DNA of 64,000 bases from Spisula solida (GCA_947247005.1 OX365959.1:37981097-38045096); one strand, 5' to 3'. Counted from the first letter of the stretch, positions 45,401 to 59,011 are shown. Translations and numbers: made by a program. Notes: generated by a model from the letters alone, not told the origin.

Positions 45401-48400
45401 TCGTACAAATTTTGTACACACCGTTAACTTCTGCTCTCCCTTGATTCGTTACAGTTTAATTCGATATTTAACGCCTTTTTCGTAATAAAAAACGCCCAAC
45501 TTTTATGTAAAGGAACCTGAGATTCCATTTTTGTTTGTATTTTGGTTTTGTTGGTAGTTTAGTCTTGATTAGTGAATTATATGCAATCTTACTTAATTTG
45601 CTTTTTCCATTTAGTCTATCGATTAGGTAGTTTGGTGGGTTGTATGTTATAATTTCGTTTTGCATTTGTGTCTTTCATTCTTTCGGTATGTTTTTAATGA
45701 GGGTATAGTATTTCAAGTAATCTCCATTATGTACATTTGTATGAGTAAAACGTTCTTACCGATGCAGGATTTTCCGTCCTCGCCAAGAGTGAAGCCATCA
45801 TTGCACGCGCAGTGGTAGGACCCGTCAGTGTTTTCGCAACTCGCTGAACAACCACCATTGTCCAAAATGCATTCATTGTCATCTGAGATAAAATGCAACA
45901 TTTATAGATATTGTGTGCATGTCTTTTTACAAACTATAAACAGCACTACCCGAATATAAATAAACTGCTTTAAATTGTATCTAAAAACGGTTTGCAATAT
46001 TCAAAACACATTCACACCAGTTTGTTATGTAATGTAAATATGTATTAAACCCGAGTTTGAAGCTAATACTATATTGTGCAACCCCACCTAACGAATCAGT
46101 CACCCGATGTATCGTGCATATCATATTCTTCATCCTGACAATAACTACGCTGCAGCTATTTAGGAAACACCAAGGAGCGTCAATGCAGCTAAGTGTTTGC
46201 GTTTGTTATATAGAAGGATATCTTTTTTTCTATAAACAATGTTCAATTTAAATGAGAAAAATATATCAAAACATGCATTTAAACAATAAACAAGCACGCA
46301 TGCAACGGACACATTACACGTAAAAGGATGACACAAAAATAACACACGTATTTTGTATTTCCATTGTGATCATTTGACATATATTATAATAAAATGAAGA
46401 CTTGTATATATAAGTTTAGTCCAGAGAATTTGACACGACTTTCGACCTTTAATTAGCATAATTTAACAGCTGATATCTTGTCTATATTTATAACCCCGGT
46501 TGTATGTTTTTATAAGCGGGAAGTATCACGAAGACACTCGATGTGTAATACCAACACAAATGTAAAGGACGGATAACGCACGATTTGCTCGCGGAAATTT
46601 ATATATTCAACGCAAAAACCTTGTAATATATGCATGCATAAAGGTCAGGATCAAGTCAAATTCGCCGTGCTATACAACAACTGATTATAAATTATGTTAT
46701 AGTCCAGATAACTTGACACGACTCTCGACTTTCAATTAACATAATATAACAGCTGCTATCTTGTCTATAATTATAACACCGGTTGTATGTTTTCATAATT
46801 GGGGAGTATCGCGAAGACGCTCGAGGTGTAATACCAACACAAATCTGAAGGACCAATATTGCACGATTTGCTCGCGGAAATTTATATATTCAACGCAAGA
46901 ACCTTGTAATATATTCATGCATAAAGGTCAGGATCATGTCAAATGCACCGTGTTATACTAGAACTTAGTAGAAACAAAACTTCCGTATGTACTGATAATA
47001 AAACATAATAGTGAAGATAAAGAAGAAAATATGCTCCCAAACAATAGTATTATCTAAATAGTGTTGTTTTACTCTATTTAATATACATGTATATATTCAA
47101 ATATCGATGTTTTGTTACAATAAATATTGGGTTACGAGGGGTGATCACTATATTCGCGAAAAACTTTCCTTCTAACTTTTTTAAATATTGGTTCTAAAAC
47201 AAAAACATTACGAAATCCACGATCAGTATGAAAAAAGTACATCATTGACTCAAGTTAAACGGAGTTCTTTAGAAATTGCGCCCTCAACTTGTTACGTCGT
47301 GCTTCCTTATTCATCAGGATTATACTACCGTGTAAAGCCAACCGCCTGTTTATAAATTTTAGGTCCAATACCGCATCAATACTTTTTCTTTTCCACCTTA
47401 CATTCCAGAGTTGCCTATTTATGACTTACATTTGTATTTGTTTATTAAAAGTAAATTAATCGTAAACACTGGGTCGGGTATGAGGCCAGAAAGGAGCAAC
47501 GTGCTGCTCTAACAGTGGCGCTTGGAATGACGTCACGTGATGTCCAAGGTCATGCACCCATTGCATGGATAAAATATGTAATAAGTGCATTTGGTCGGAG
47601 ACATTTTACTCGGAATGATGCTAATTTGCTTTTGAGCCTTCCTAATATAACAGAATTGCTAGATGAAAAGTTCTCGAATACATTGATCACCCCTCGTATT
47701 TTATATTTTCTCATATAGACGTCTGATGCGTTCAACGGTACCTTGAGAATAAGAGAAAATAAACAGAAATAGAGAACTACATAGAGGATATTTGTTGTTT
47801 TGGTGTAAGATCGAATTTTATTTCATCGAGTGATCATAGAAAGTCAATATTTTCACGAGTGGCGTAGCCACAAGTGAAAATTTAATTTTATGTGATCACG
47901 AGTGAAATAAAATTGATCTTTCACCAAAAATCAACAAATTTTCTGTTTATTATATGCTTACATGTATGTGGCAATTAAATTGATAATTTAATTATCTAAT
48001 AAAATAATGAAATACATGTTCTTATTCTACGGACCACTAAATAAGGAGTAATTATTTATAAAGTTATTATAACTGGCTAGCTGTATGGTAATAGAGAATT
48101 GCTGACAATTTTAGGCCTTGAAATGTCTATTTATAGATAAAGTAAAGCTAAACTATTGTGTTTGTGCTTTGTGGGCCGATTGTGTGCTTAAGAATTAGTT
48201 TTTTTCGCAGTTAATGTATTTAATTTCAATCGCGTTCAACAAGGTTCATATATTACTATACCTGCTACGAAATGTTCGTTACTTTGTTCTGCGTCTTAAA
48301 AACTTGAATGAATCTATACGGAGCCAAATGTTTCACATAAGTTGCCATCCGTAGTTATTTTAAATATCTCTTGTTTTTCACAAACGATTTTAGTTATGTT

Positions 48401-51400
48401 AATTTTATTCGAGAACGAGGAAATGAACATTAAAACATTTAAGATCCTTTAATATTTTACCAAGTATAAGCTAGTTTGACGACAGGAGATGTCATAATTA
48501 TAACGAACATTTCAAATTGAAATATACATTATCATAATAGCTGTTTTCAAACACTCGAACCAATGTACCATAATGTCCTCTTGATAAAGCCACTGTGTTT
48601 TGCTTTCTGTCGATGGTTGAAAGTAGAAAATTATTTGTGTAATAAAGCATAACGAACACATTTAAAATTTACTTTTGTAAACCACTTATGTGTAACCGCT
48701 TATTGAAAACGACTGTTTAGTGTATATTATTGTATTATTAACTCGGTCTAGATGTGGTAGATAAGCGTGTTAATTTGAATAAAAGGTTTAAACATTGCCA
48801 AAAAAAACATACTAACCTTGACCAGAATAAATACAGTAGAAATTTTATACAAGCGTTGACAATACAGACAAATAAGAAATGCGTGGTTTATAATCTGTAT
48901 GTCCTAGGCATTGTGACGTTAAGATCAAATTACAGACAACATCTAATGGCAGGTATTAAACAGGCAACAAAATAGTCCAGGGTAATGCACCTGCAAACAC
49001 TGAAACGAAGCTAGCAATGCCATATCTACCAGTAATCTACAAAATCACGATGGGGAATCACATGGTTTAAATGATAGGACGCACTAAAAAATGGTTGCCT
49101 ATCGGCGTAGGATAAATCTATATTTTGAGTTAAATATTTATCATCGAGTCCCGTTTAGTTCTTGACACCCCGACCAGCAGGCAATGGCTTCTCCGCTAAA
49201 TCTCTTGGTACCTTGCTTACATTGTACCATGATTGATTGCGTTGTTTTCTCAAACAAAACTTTAGCGGGTTATGCACCATTACAAAGACCATTTTATGAC
49301 TATTTTCACCCTTATATCATGCGTATTCCAACGATTCATGTGTGTGAACATTTAGCCCACAGAATCGTATACAACGAACATCAGAATATGATATTTGGTA
49401 CGTTTCTGAACAATAGAACAGACAATTTGCATGAAAGATAGGGTGCACGATCATATTTATTCACTGAAACGGGATAGGGCGTACGATACATTTCGGTCAG
49501 CGTAGCTTTCACCACTGTTATCGATCTGAATATTTCTAAAGTATCGGTATCCGGTATTTACTGCTTTACACACAGTCGCTATCATCAGTACACTTTATCA
49601 ATCTTATCATATTGTTTGTCACAAAAATTTAAATTACATGTATTTCAATATATGTCCATCCTAATTATAGATCAATTAAATTTAAATTATATTGCATAGT
49701 TTTAACTACTTAAATGGAATAGTATACAGATGATATAAAGTCCATACTGTGGTTGTACGAACTGAAACTTAGATTGACAAATTAAACTGAATTAACGAAT
49801 TATGTCGAGCGGTTTTCTCAGAGGCTTATTAAACATGTCCAGTTGACCGACTTCATGCACAAGTTAAACAAACCAAAGGTAACCGCATATTTTGTATCAT
49901 AAAGTATTTGATATTATATAGGCTATCAATATCCTATGATTGAAAAAAATCGATATGACCACCTGTGGTTTATCTAACAGTTTATATAACATGTGACCGC
50001 GCCACTGGCGAATTATTTTCCAATATGTTAGGTCAACTAAATATAATGTTATGTGACCAGTCGCATTCAGTACGTATATGTTGCGCGTGAGTTTTGTAAA
50101 TGAACGAGACTAAATAAATAAAAGATCACAAACAAAAGGTCTGATAAATTACGGTAATATTCAGGGTGAATAGTAACAAATGTGCCTAATTTGAAAGCTA
50201 TGGAAGAAAATATACATTTTTGTGACAATAAAGATACGCGTTTGTTGTTTTTTAAATGTAAAATTCGACATTTAAACAAAATAAAACTTGACATACATTC
50301 AAGTTTATAGGAATTTATGTTTTCACGAAGTCAGTTGATACAAGAAATGATATTTTGATACCAAGAAATCAAATTTTTTATATCAAGAACAAATTGTTTG
50401 ATATCAGAAAATACATTTCTTGAAGTCGATTACTTGAAACGTTGTGATAATAGATTAAGTCTATGAAAAACCAATATGTTTTAAAGATTATAACGGCATG
50501 TCCATGTTGTTAATTTGATTGAGTATAATAATGGCTTTCAGTAATAAAAAGGTGAACTAACACTTTTTTTAGTTGGCCACCTTACATTTCGGTAGTTAAC
50601 CCCCCTATCAAGAAACTGATAGCATAAAAATAGTCAAATACATAATAAACTAACATTCTTTAAGTTGGCCAAACTAATATTTTGGGAGTTTAATCCCCCG
50701 GTAGCGTGTACAAACATCATATACCGTTAAATAAACCACAGGTGGTCGTATCGATTTTTACCATTATAGTTTTTTGGAAGCCTAAATCATACGAACTACC
50801 AAAAGATGAAAAACTATGCGGCCACCTATGGTTTGTTTAAAATGTTACTTAAGAATTAAAAATCTGTTCGCGTTTTTTGTCGGTGAATAAAACATGGGCA
50901 GGAGTTCGGATGCGAAAAAAATTAAATCACGAGTGCGTAGCACATGGCACATCGTCTTGATGTGGTGAACATTTGAACCAATTAAAATAAATATCCAATA
51001 AGAAATGACATAGTTACAGAGCGGACACGAATTACATACCTATTTGAGCCTTTTAACATTTGACCTCTAAGTGTGACCTTGACCTTTGAGATAGGGACCT
51101 ACCACATATTATACATATCCAAAACGAAATGGCAAAGTTACAGAGCAGCCACGATTTCACAATTTTCGAACACAAACACTAACACACTCACGGACAGGGT
51201 GAACACTATATGCCCATAATAAATACAAATTCTCACCAGTACAGTTATGTAGTTTGTAGTCTAGAGAGTACCCGGCATTACATGTACACTGATACGAACC
51301 ATGTGTATTCACGCAGCGATGTTGACAACCATGAGTTGAAGTAGCACATTCGTTGATATCTGACAAAACATATTAACAATATGAGCATTATATGATGTGA

Positions 51401-54400
51401 AGTTGTTTGGATCTCACAAAATTAACATAATTATACAGTAGCTACACACTATTAGTAATACTCGCTGCTTTCTTGAGAATATTAATCTACAGTGTGCTGC
51501 TACCATGACGTTATCTGCATTTTGACAGGTCCAAATAAACTCTAAAAATGTTTTTTAAAGACACATCGTAACAAAATGTGGAAACACTGTAATGCTCAAA
51601 AGTGTAAACTTAACCATTACGACACAAAATCATATTGCTTAATACATGTAGGTTAAATAAAAAACATCATTTTCATTCAGATAAATATATTAACTGGTTG
51701 TGAATGTTTTCACATGAAAATTTGATAATGTTGATTTCCTTCGACGTTTAGTTATGTTGCGGGTTCCTTTTAGAAGTTATGGTGCAGCTAAGAAGAACGG
51801 GTAATGTGAATCTGCTGCTGTACAGGCACGGTATGAATCCCGATACACCGCTTTTCAGTTCCGTGAGAGAATTGTTCTGTTTTCATATGGCTCTGACGGA
51901 ACTGGAAACCGATATTACGCTCGGACAGAACTCAGATGCCATATTTCCGGAGTTCCGTCCGAGTGTCATATGGGTTTTCAGTTCCGTCAGAGCCATATGA
52001 AAACAGAACAATTCACTCACGGAACTGAAAAGCGATGTATCGGGATTCATACCGTGATAGGACTATCTAACCGTTTAGAAACGGCGTTAAACAGGAGATG
52101 TATCTGACATACCTGTGCAACGTGGTTCAGAAAACCCTACAATGCATTCACACTGACCAGGCGAAGCACATCTTCCTCCATTGGGACAGGTTGTCTCTCC
52201 AAAACATATAGCTAGATAAATGCGTATGGGAAACCGTTAGTGAACACGAGAGGAACAAGATTGTTATTCCGTTGCTACATGTATTGTTATTCGTATACGA
52301 AGGATGTTCAAAAACTACGTAGTTAGCACTTGTTTATATAATGTAGAACCAAGAAAAATAATAATTTATGCGATGAGTTCACTAAGTAAGTAAGTATATA
52401 TGTAACAAGTCTGTCATAAATTATAGCTCCTCAAAAACAACTCGATGTATTATTTAGCGTCCATCCAAAGGTAAATAATGCATGATTACTTTCTTATTAA
52501 CCATACAACTCACTTATTCTACAGACACGATTTTTGTAGTTTACCATACAAAATATGTTTATACAATGTTCTCACTATCAACCAACACATGTTTTGAATT
52601 ATTTTACGACAATAAATGGTGTTTAAACTATCAGAATAATAATATTTGAATACACAATTTACTATTACAACGGAGTTACTCGTAGTATTATTGACTACAC
52701 TACCCACATTATAAGAATGATATCAAGTATGCACAATAACATTACTTCATCTGACTAATAAATGTTATGCGTTGCATTGTGAACTATTTTATCAAATATT
52801 ATTTAATATATGTGTTCGACTTTTCTATCAAATTTTAGTTTGTAATTGCATTTTGCACTTTCGTGTCATTGTTGTTTACAAAAACTTACGTGTAAAACAA
52901 TACGTTCCAGTATAACCAGCACAACACTCCTGTTTGTAGCATGTATCTGTACAATACTTGTAAACAGTTCTGAAATACAATGTCTATACATCATCCTGGG
53001 CATTATCTTGCCAGAATAACACGATGCGCAATGTTTTATTTTAATCATAAAATACATTTTAGGCCAAAGACGATTTCCCCAAAGTTACATATCTGTTACA
53101 TCACTATTTGCAGATCAATAGAGAAACTGACTATTTTTTAATACAAGTAAAGACCATGAAGGCTAATGAAAATGATCTATTTACGAATGAAAATGTTGGT
53201 TTACCAACTGGCTCTTGTTCCGTTTTAGTTTGACTGACTTAAGCAGCAGACTTTCGGGATTGGATGCCCGGTTTTGTATTACATGTTCCTGTGCTAGTTT
53301 TTTATGTTGGGCATGTTCCGCGCCTTTTCGAGTGAAGTTGTTTATTTTCTGTGCCTTTTTGTTCTCGCGTGTCCCGCGGTTTCTGTTGGGGGCCGTGCTA
53401 CTTCCGTTTTTTTCGTATTTTGTTTAATTAATATAATATGGGTGTGTATCTGGATTTAAACGCCCTTTCCGTTTACAGTGGAGTTTTTCATTTTTAAATA
53501 ATCTATAATATGCCATAATTTCTCAGTATTTAATTTTTTGACCGGGGCCAAAAGTTATATGGAGCTAGGAGTTATTTATTCGTATTTGCTGGTTGTCCTC
53601 TTACTATTTCGTTCCCACGATTCGCATCCTACCTGGTTCGTTCATGAGTTTATGTACAGCTGTGGAGTTATGGATGTAGTGTTTTGTCCCCTGAGGTCAT
53701 TTAACGTAGTTAAGTTTTGTCCCCTGAGGTCATTTAACGTAGTTGTAAGTCCCCTGCCGGTTTTTGACCGGAAGGGACAATTGGTTTGCCATCAGTCCGT
53801 CAGTTTTGGTTCTGACGGGAATTGTGGTTGCTATGGCAACAGACACATTGAATATGGCTTTTAACCGGTAGGGGACTTCTGTATTGCTTGCAATTCTTAA
53901 TGACTTGTTCATTACGTCATAATTTTATTTCGATTTGTTCAATTACGTCATTTTACTAATTGAAAGTAGGTCATACGACTATACGGGCCTTTCAACGTTT
54001 TAATACTGTTATTTAACTTTTGAGACTAAAGGCTGCTAAAACTATGTAGTTCATTCAGCGTAGGCATTCCGCCTTTTGTTTGCTGAATCTTGTCTACTGG
54101 GTCATTCAGCTAGTTATAATTTATTATACTTTTCGACAGCTTGGACTTGGGCGGATCTGCGCTTGTTTAGTTGGGCATTGTGCTTTGTGTGTTTTTAATG
54201 TTTTCTGTGCTTGGCTGGTTAAGTTGAATGCTGCCTTCCCTGTCTGACTTAATATAACCTTTTTACCATATGACGAGACACGTAAGGGAACTTTCGTTCA
54301 CCAGGAAAACTGGGTAGTTGCCATTTACTTTCAGAAAATCAATTAACTTGACACCATTGCATATCAAAATTGAGAAGTAATCTGTACTAACTGTACTTTC

Positions 54401-54592
54401 GGTACTTTTAGTTTTGATGTATTAATTTAATTTAGATGATCGAAGCGTTTAATAATTAAAGCTTGACACTAGTACCTGTGTTTCGTACATCTCCACATCC
54501 AAAACAATCCACAGCCGGTTGTATATCTTGCCCTATATGAACATTGTGTAGAACACTGGTATGAAACAGTGCAATACCAAGCATCTGTCAGT
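39401..54592 (-). CDS. EMI-like/EGF-repeat type I membrane protein gene, right-arm copy (5' end missing)
   Basis: Mirror copy of the left-arm gene. Exons in transcript order are 54476-54592, 52890-52969, 52113-52211, 51238-51360, 45760-45882, 44705-44821, 43189-43308, 42700-42816, 42350-42472, 41407-41509, 41003-41046, 40252-40293 and 39401-39420. All splice sites and phases are kept and no stop or frameshift is visible, so this copy also looks functional. From the EGF exon at 52113 inward the protein is almost identical to the left copy (one I-to-T change in the membrane helix). The two 5'-most visible exons differ at roughly ten positions with every cysteine conserved. The copy lacks the foldback insertion, so its intron between calcium-binding EGF domains 1 and 2 is about 5.3 kb. 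It faces the left copy tail to tail across the spacer. Confidence 0.85.
40252..40293 (-). CDS. Right exon L: cytoplasmic tail
   Basis: Mirror of 27786-27827, coding for [14 protein letters not shown]. Confidence 0.65.
41003..41046 (-). CDS. Right exon K: cytoplasmic tail
   Basis: Mirror of 27033-27076, coding for [14 protein letters not shown], splice sites intact. Confidence 0.7.
41407..41509 (-). CDS. Right exon J: transmembrane segment
   Basis: Mirror of 26570-26672. One substitution turns GVIVVC into GVTVVC, placing a polar threonine in the helix; it still reads as membrane-spanning. Confidence 0.85.
41883..42232. other. Unmatched block in the I-J intron, right version (350 bp)
   Basis: Occupies the position of 25641-26196 with unrelated sequence. 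No gene or terminal repeat recognised. Confidence 0.85.
42350..42472 (-). CDS. Right exon I: calcium-binding EGF domain 6
   Basis: Mirror of 25401-25523. Identical domain starting DIDECSDG. Confidence 0.9.
42700..42816 (-). CDS. Right exon H: calcium-binding EGF domain 5
   Basis: Mirror of 25057-25173. Identical domain starting [11 protein letters not shown]. Confidence 0.9.
43189..43308 (-). CDS. Right exon G: calcium-binding EGF domain 4
   Basis: Mirror of 24564-24683. Identical domain starting DVDEC. The homopolymer after the donor is one base shorter than in the left arm. Confidence 0.88.
44013..44635. mobile_element. Mariner-like MITE (right arm)
   Basis: Mirror of 23237-23859, starting CAGGGTGATTCATAATATCT, with flanking TA. 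Confidence 0.85.
44705..44821 (-). CDS. Right exon F: calcium-binding EGF domain 3
   Basis: Mirror of 23051-23167. Identical domain starting DDDEC. Confidence 0.9.
45511..45725 (-). mobile_element. Internal LINE fragment, right-arm counterpart
   Basis: Mirror of 22148-22362. Its presence in both arms shows it was captured before the arms separated. Confidence 0.85.
45760..45882 (-). CDS. Right exon E: calcium-binding EGF domain 2
   Basis: Mirror of 21991-22113. Identical protein starting DDNEC; acceptor TCTCAG and donor GTAAGA intact. Confidence 0.9.
46417..46674 (+). mobile_element. 256-bp-family MITE (right arm, mirror of 21199)
   Basis: Mirror copy of 21199-21456; contains TAGTCCAGAGAATTTGACAC and ends near CGCCGTGCTATA. 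Confidence 0.75.
46698..46957 (+). mobile_element. 256-bp-family MITE (right arm, mirror of 20916)
   Basis: Mirror copy of 20916-21175. The undisturbed ATCA empty site of the foldback element lies about 40 bp beyond it. Confidence 0.75.
47135..47696. mobile_element. Mariner-like MITE (right arm)
   Basis: Mirror of 10407-10968, same ends and flanking TA. Confidence 0.8.
47758..47952. repeat. Long-stem hairpin repeat (right arm)
   Basis: Mirror of 10151-10345. Confidence 0.7.
51238..51360 (-). CDS. Right exon D: calcium-binding EGF domain 1
   Basis: Mirror of 6744-6866 (positions sum to 58104 or 58103 within one base). The protein is identical and starts DINEC. Confidence 0.88.
51827..52056. 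mobile_element. Foldback MITE, right-arm copy
   Basis: Mirror of 6047-6276 with one or two base changes. Confidence 0.85.
52113..52211 (-). CDS. Right exon C: EGF-like domain
   Basis: Mirror of 5892-5990 with the same protein sequence. Splice sites are intact. Confidence 0.8.
52890..52969 (-). CDS. Right exon B: EMI-like CC-GYTG segment
   Basis: Mirror of 5134-5213. The end reads GYTGTYCFT, against GYTGMFCNT on the left. Donor GTAAGT and acceptor TTTCAG are intact. Confidence 0.75.
54476..54592 (-). CDS. Right exon A: Cys-rich EMI-like segment
   Basis: Mirror of 3564-3680 with intact splice sites. It reads [14 protein letters not shown] and [13 protein letters not shown] where the left copy has AGYC, SAQC and [10 protein letters not shown]. 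All cysteines are conserved although neighbouring residues change. Confidence 0.7.
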
Positions 54593-55459
54593 CTAAAAGT
54601 AGAAAATACATTGTAACTAATTTCGTCGACTCAGTGCTAAAGTATTATAAGTGAAAAAGTAGTGTTATCACTTCTAATGGTGGTGTTATTATGTCTACAC
54701 ACTGGCTAATTATGTTAAACAGTAGAGTTACCATGTCAAAATATGGTATTGACTTGTGTAAACACTGTTTTATTACGTTAAGCAGTAGTGTTTTCATGTT
54801 AACAAGTCAACATCCCATTTGGACATTATGACATTACTGTTGAACATAATAAGACTGTTTTTAGACACGCCAATGGAAAATATAGTAAATAGTGAACAAT
54901 AAATACATTATAACTGGAGTTTGGTGCTAAACTGTAATATTAATGTGTTATGAAACCAAACAGTGTAAATTTCGTCTGCTGAACCAGGTACTGAAACAGC
55001 GACATTTTTATCGACCCTCAAAAACCATTAGTCATTCTACAGCGCGTAGGAATTTATTCGCACAGAAACATTAACCCACGGAAGAAACATTCCAAAATTT
55101 CTCGCAATACAAAGAAATTAAAAATGATTCAATTGCTAGGAATAAATGTTCTTATTTTGGTTTACATTAGCTGGAACTCGTTTTTTGCTCGGATGAATTG
55201 GCTGTGAAGAAATTACATGGGTAAAAAAGGTAGTGATTTCTAAAGTTGGTATATAACAACACTTGAGGGATTCCCCCAAGTAAAAGCCATCTGCGGGAAG
55301 GTTAATAATCATAATGTAACAGCATTCGCCCATATCAGTAATTAAATCCTGTACTGGCTGGCGCCTACAACCGGACACTTAGCATACCTTTAACTGTAGA
55401 CAAATATCGCCGAATACCCGATAAAAGTAGTCGTTAGATAGAGGATATTGCATGAATGA

Positions 55460-55557
55460 TCATTACATACGAGTTTTATTAAACGAGTGGACAAAATGAT
55501 AAAGCCTCGTGTCATATTGTTTTTGTCGACGAGTTTAATAAAACTCGTATGTAATGA
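55460..55557. repeat. Hairpin-forming inverted repeat, right-arm copy
   Basis: Counterpart of 2615-2697 with a longer loop containing AAAGCCTCGTGTCAT. Confidence 0.8.
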
Positions 55558-55659
55558 GCACGAATGTTAGATTCTATTTATCGCATAACCTTAGAAAACG
55601 CTTATTACTGTTCAAAAGATGTGCGCTGCATATGTTTCAGCCAACATTCAAGCGGTACA

Positions 55660-55740
55660 ATGAGCGCGACGTCATGGCGACGTGGATATTATCCTGACGT
55701 CATTGACGGATCAATGCATGGATTGGCTAACGTCACGTCA
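55660..55740 (-). promoter_or_regulatory. CRE/CCAAT cluster upstream of the right gene (candidate)
   Basis: Counterpart of the left cluster, with TGACGTCA at 55695-55702 and GGATTGGCTAACGTCACGTC nearby. The motifs persist although this part of the arms has diverged by several percent. Confidence 0.25.
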
Positions 55741-56819
55741 AGCTAATTTAAATAGTTAGTGTGCTGGGAGTGCCGAACGATATTTACGGCACGGCTTTAC
55801 GGCAGTCCTGGACCGCAGGGTATGTGATAAAATCAGTTAATTGATAAATAAATCAGCATGTGCCATAGCTGAAAGTCTCATGTAAGAAGTTACTGTAAGC
55901 TTCGTCTCTAAAGGCCATTTCCGTATTTTACCGGAATTCTCTGATTAACGAATCGTTCAAGAAGCAGTAAAAGTTAATAAATTTTCTGCATGTTTTATTA
56001 GCAGTTTATAAAAAATCATCTCAATTCACCTAGTTTTAAGTTTCAAGCGAGCTCATGTATGGTTTGACGCTTACATGTTTTTTACTGCGTCAGTCTGTAA
56101 GAAGCGCGCATATGCCAGAGTATCATGATTGGTTGATAAGGAACAGACGACTAGGAAAATAATTAATTATTGTAAACAAGAAAACAACTTTAACAAGATG
56201 GCTCAAATCGAGGTCATAATTGCGATGAAGCTGTGTTTAAATCGTATGCACATATTGCTGTGTTTATGAATATTTTGGTGCTCATTGCGAGAAAAATGTT
56301 CTTTCTTTGTGGACACACGATACATATCAGGGTGGTTAGTCATTTAATTAACTTTTTAAGTTCTAAAAGTTGCAATAAAATTTTAGTCGGAAAAACTAAA
56401 CTCAAAAGTGATACAATTTGGCATGTCTTGTCATTAGTCAAACCAACTCGACGTGTACAGGATCACCGTGTCCGGAGCCGGACCATCAGAAATAAAAAAA
56501 ACGATTTCAAATAGAAACGTAATGTTTCTTTTCGACTGTATAAGCTTCAACCCCTGTCCGACAGGCATTTTTTCTAACTTTAATCCTTCTATATCCTCTT
56601 CTTTCTTTCTTTTCCCAGATCCCTTTCCTCTCGTCTTCTCAGTTCTTACAATTAAGGGGAATAACTTCAAATACAAATTCTTCCATTTCAAATACAGAAT
56701 GTTTATATTTCTATGCACAGTACTGTTCATTATAAATTATACACTATACTGTAGTTAATGAGTATTAAGTTCTGTACGCTTAAAGTCAAGGGTGTAGCAT
56801 CGAAAACAAAACAATCGAA

Positions 56820-57537
56820 TTGTTCGAATGGTTGCAACTTAATAAATTTGCAATAAGTTTTTTACAAGAAATACACTGTACACCAAATAATTATGATGAA
56901 TGTTATAGGGAATGGAAAGGTGATATATTCCTCAGTGGTAACCAGTCAAATAGCGCAGGGGTAGGTATATTCATAAATGAAAATATCAACTTCACACTTA
57001 AGTCCTATAAAGAATACAAAACAAGGACGCCTCCAATCATTAAATATAGAGATCGAGGGTAAAAGCCTACTTCTCGTGAACATATACGGACCTAATAAAG
57101 ATGGCGAGGAACTATTAAATATTTTAGAAAACATACTTATAGATAATATTGATGAAACATTTGTACACGTAATAAGTGGTGACTTCAACACAATAATTGG
57201 TGTAAATATTGACAAACTAAACGGTAACAAAACCACACACATGAAATGTTCAAAAAGAATTCAAGAGATCATGGAAAATAATGATATATATGATATTTGG
57301 AGACTAAAGCATCCCAATTTGAATCAATTTACATGGCAATCTAATCATAAACCACAAATATATTGCATACTAGATTACTTCTTAGTCTCGTCCAACATCT
57401 TAAATCATGTGAAAGATTGTTATATCAAAATGGGCTTTAAAGCCGACCACTCCGTTGTTACATTAAATTTTGATCTTGAACTTGCGTCAACAGAACGTGT
57501 ACAAGGATTCTTCAAAATAAATAACTCAATATTGTAA
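56820..57537 (+). pseudogene. LINE APE-type endonuclease domain, frame-broken
   Basis: The order of recognisable pieces is FLQEIHC (the usual LQET metal site), SGDFNT (catalytic GDFN), CILDYFLVS (normally RLDYFLVS) and GFKADHSVV (normally SDH). The reading frame changes near 57060, where AGVGIFINENI and YKEYK are split between frames, and it stops at TAA near 57537. In the intact family this domain nicks target DNA for target-primed reverse transcription. Here frameshifts and the change before LDYF argue it is inactive. Confidence 0.8.
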
Positions 57538-57845
57538 AATACAGATTTCCAAACAAAAGTCAAGCAGGCAATTAATAAAACAGCTAATATAAATAAGGAT
57601 TCAAACTCAAATGTTTATGGGAACTAGTTAAAGACACAGTCCGGAACGAAGCCATTAGATATTCCAGTAAACTACAAAAATAAACAAAGAAAATGAATTA
57701 AAAATACAACAACATATTGAAAGATTAGAACGTAAAATCTGTTCTGAACCAAGTAATGAAAACCTACATAACGAACTACTTAACCAACAAAAAACATTAA
57801 AAGATATAACTGAAGAAAAGATTAAAGACATTATTTTAAGATCGC

Positions 57846-59009
57846 GTGCCGAATGGATTCAAGGGGCGGAAAAATACCAAATATTTTGCAAATCTGGAAC
57901 GCAAAATAGCTGAAAGTAAAACCATGCACAAATTGAAAACTGATAATGACACGATAGTTACAAACAGCAATGATATTTTATCATACTGTAAAAACTTCTA
58001 TGCTGAATTATATAAAATTAACGAAAGTCTAACCCACAATAATACTTTTTTCTCAAATGGACACAATACCCTATCAGAAGATAATAAAACGCTCACTAGT
58101 GGAATAATTTCAGAATATGAATGTGACATCGCACTAAGAAAAATGAATAATAACAAAAGCACTGGTTCAGACGGGTTATCTGTCGAATTATATAAGATAT
58201 TTTGGAACGATATTAAAACATTCCTAGTTAACTCACTAAATTACTCTTACGACATAGGGAAGTTAACAGAACTTCAAACCCAGAGTATCATAACAATAAT
58301 ATTAAAAAAGAATAAAGATCCTTTGTCAATTAATCATTGGAGACCAATATCACTATTAAATGTCGATTATAAAATTGCCTCAGAAGTCATTGCTAATAGA
58401 ATAAAAAAGGTTATAGATAGTATAGTTAACGAAAACCAAACTGGGTTCATCAAGGGAAGATATATAGGAGAGAATGTGAGAACAATTATTGAAACAAAAG
58501 AAAAAATGCAACTTGACGATGAACCAGGTCTCATATTCTTTTCTGGTTTCCAAAAAGCATTTGATAGTTTAAATCATGAATTCATGTATAAATGTTTAAA
58601 AGAACTAAATTTTAGCGATTCGCTCATACATAGGGTTGAAGTTTTTTATGCAAATGCGAAGGGCTGTATAACTAATAATGGTCATTTTTCTTACTTTTTT
58701 AACATTAAGAGTAGTGTACAGCAAGGATGTCCTCTATCACCGTATCTTTTTATCCTATGTATCGAGTTTTTATCTATTTCTATAGAAAACAACGATGCTA
58801 TAGAAGGTATTAATTTAAACAATAAAAGCACAAAACAAACTCTTTTTGCAGACGATGCTAGCTGTCTACTTAAAGGAAATCGAACGTTTTCGAAAAATCT
58901 TATAAAAACCCTTGACGATTTTGGTAAAACATCTGGGCTTAAACTTAATAGAAACAAATGCTCAGTCCTGCGCATTGGAAGTCTAAAAAAATACAGATAT
59001 TGTCTTTGA
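57846..59009 (+). pseudogene. LINE reverse transcriptase core, long open frame with a catalytic Asp changed
   Basis: A 387-codon open stretch. Motifs in order are: HWRPISLLN, GFIKGRYIGENVR, the motif A region FFSGFQKAFDS, SSVQQGCPLSPYLF (motif B), FADDASCLL (motif C, the YxDD box) and GLKLNRNKC. Relatives have DF before xKAFD in motif A; here the aspartate is glycine (SGF), which should abolish polymerisation. The frame is lost after SVLRIGSLKK and resumes at about 59012 in another frame. The first Met is internal and not a true start. The corresponding segment is deleted in the left-arm copy. Confidence 0.85.
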
Positions 59010-59011
59010 CA

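Noticed and set aside
56233..56514. 93-codon frame starting MFKSYAHIAVF (mirror of 1671-1952)
   Set aside because: No domain, substitutions between arms do not look constrained, and it lies just upstream of the LINE where a 5' UTR is expected.
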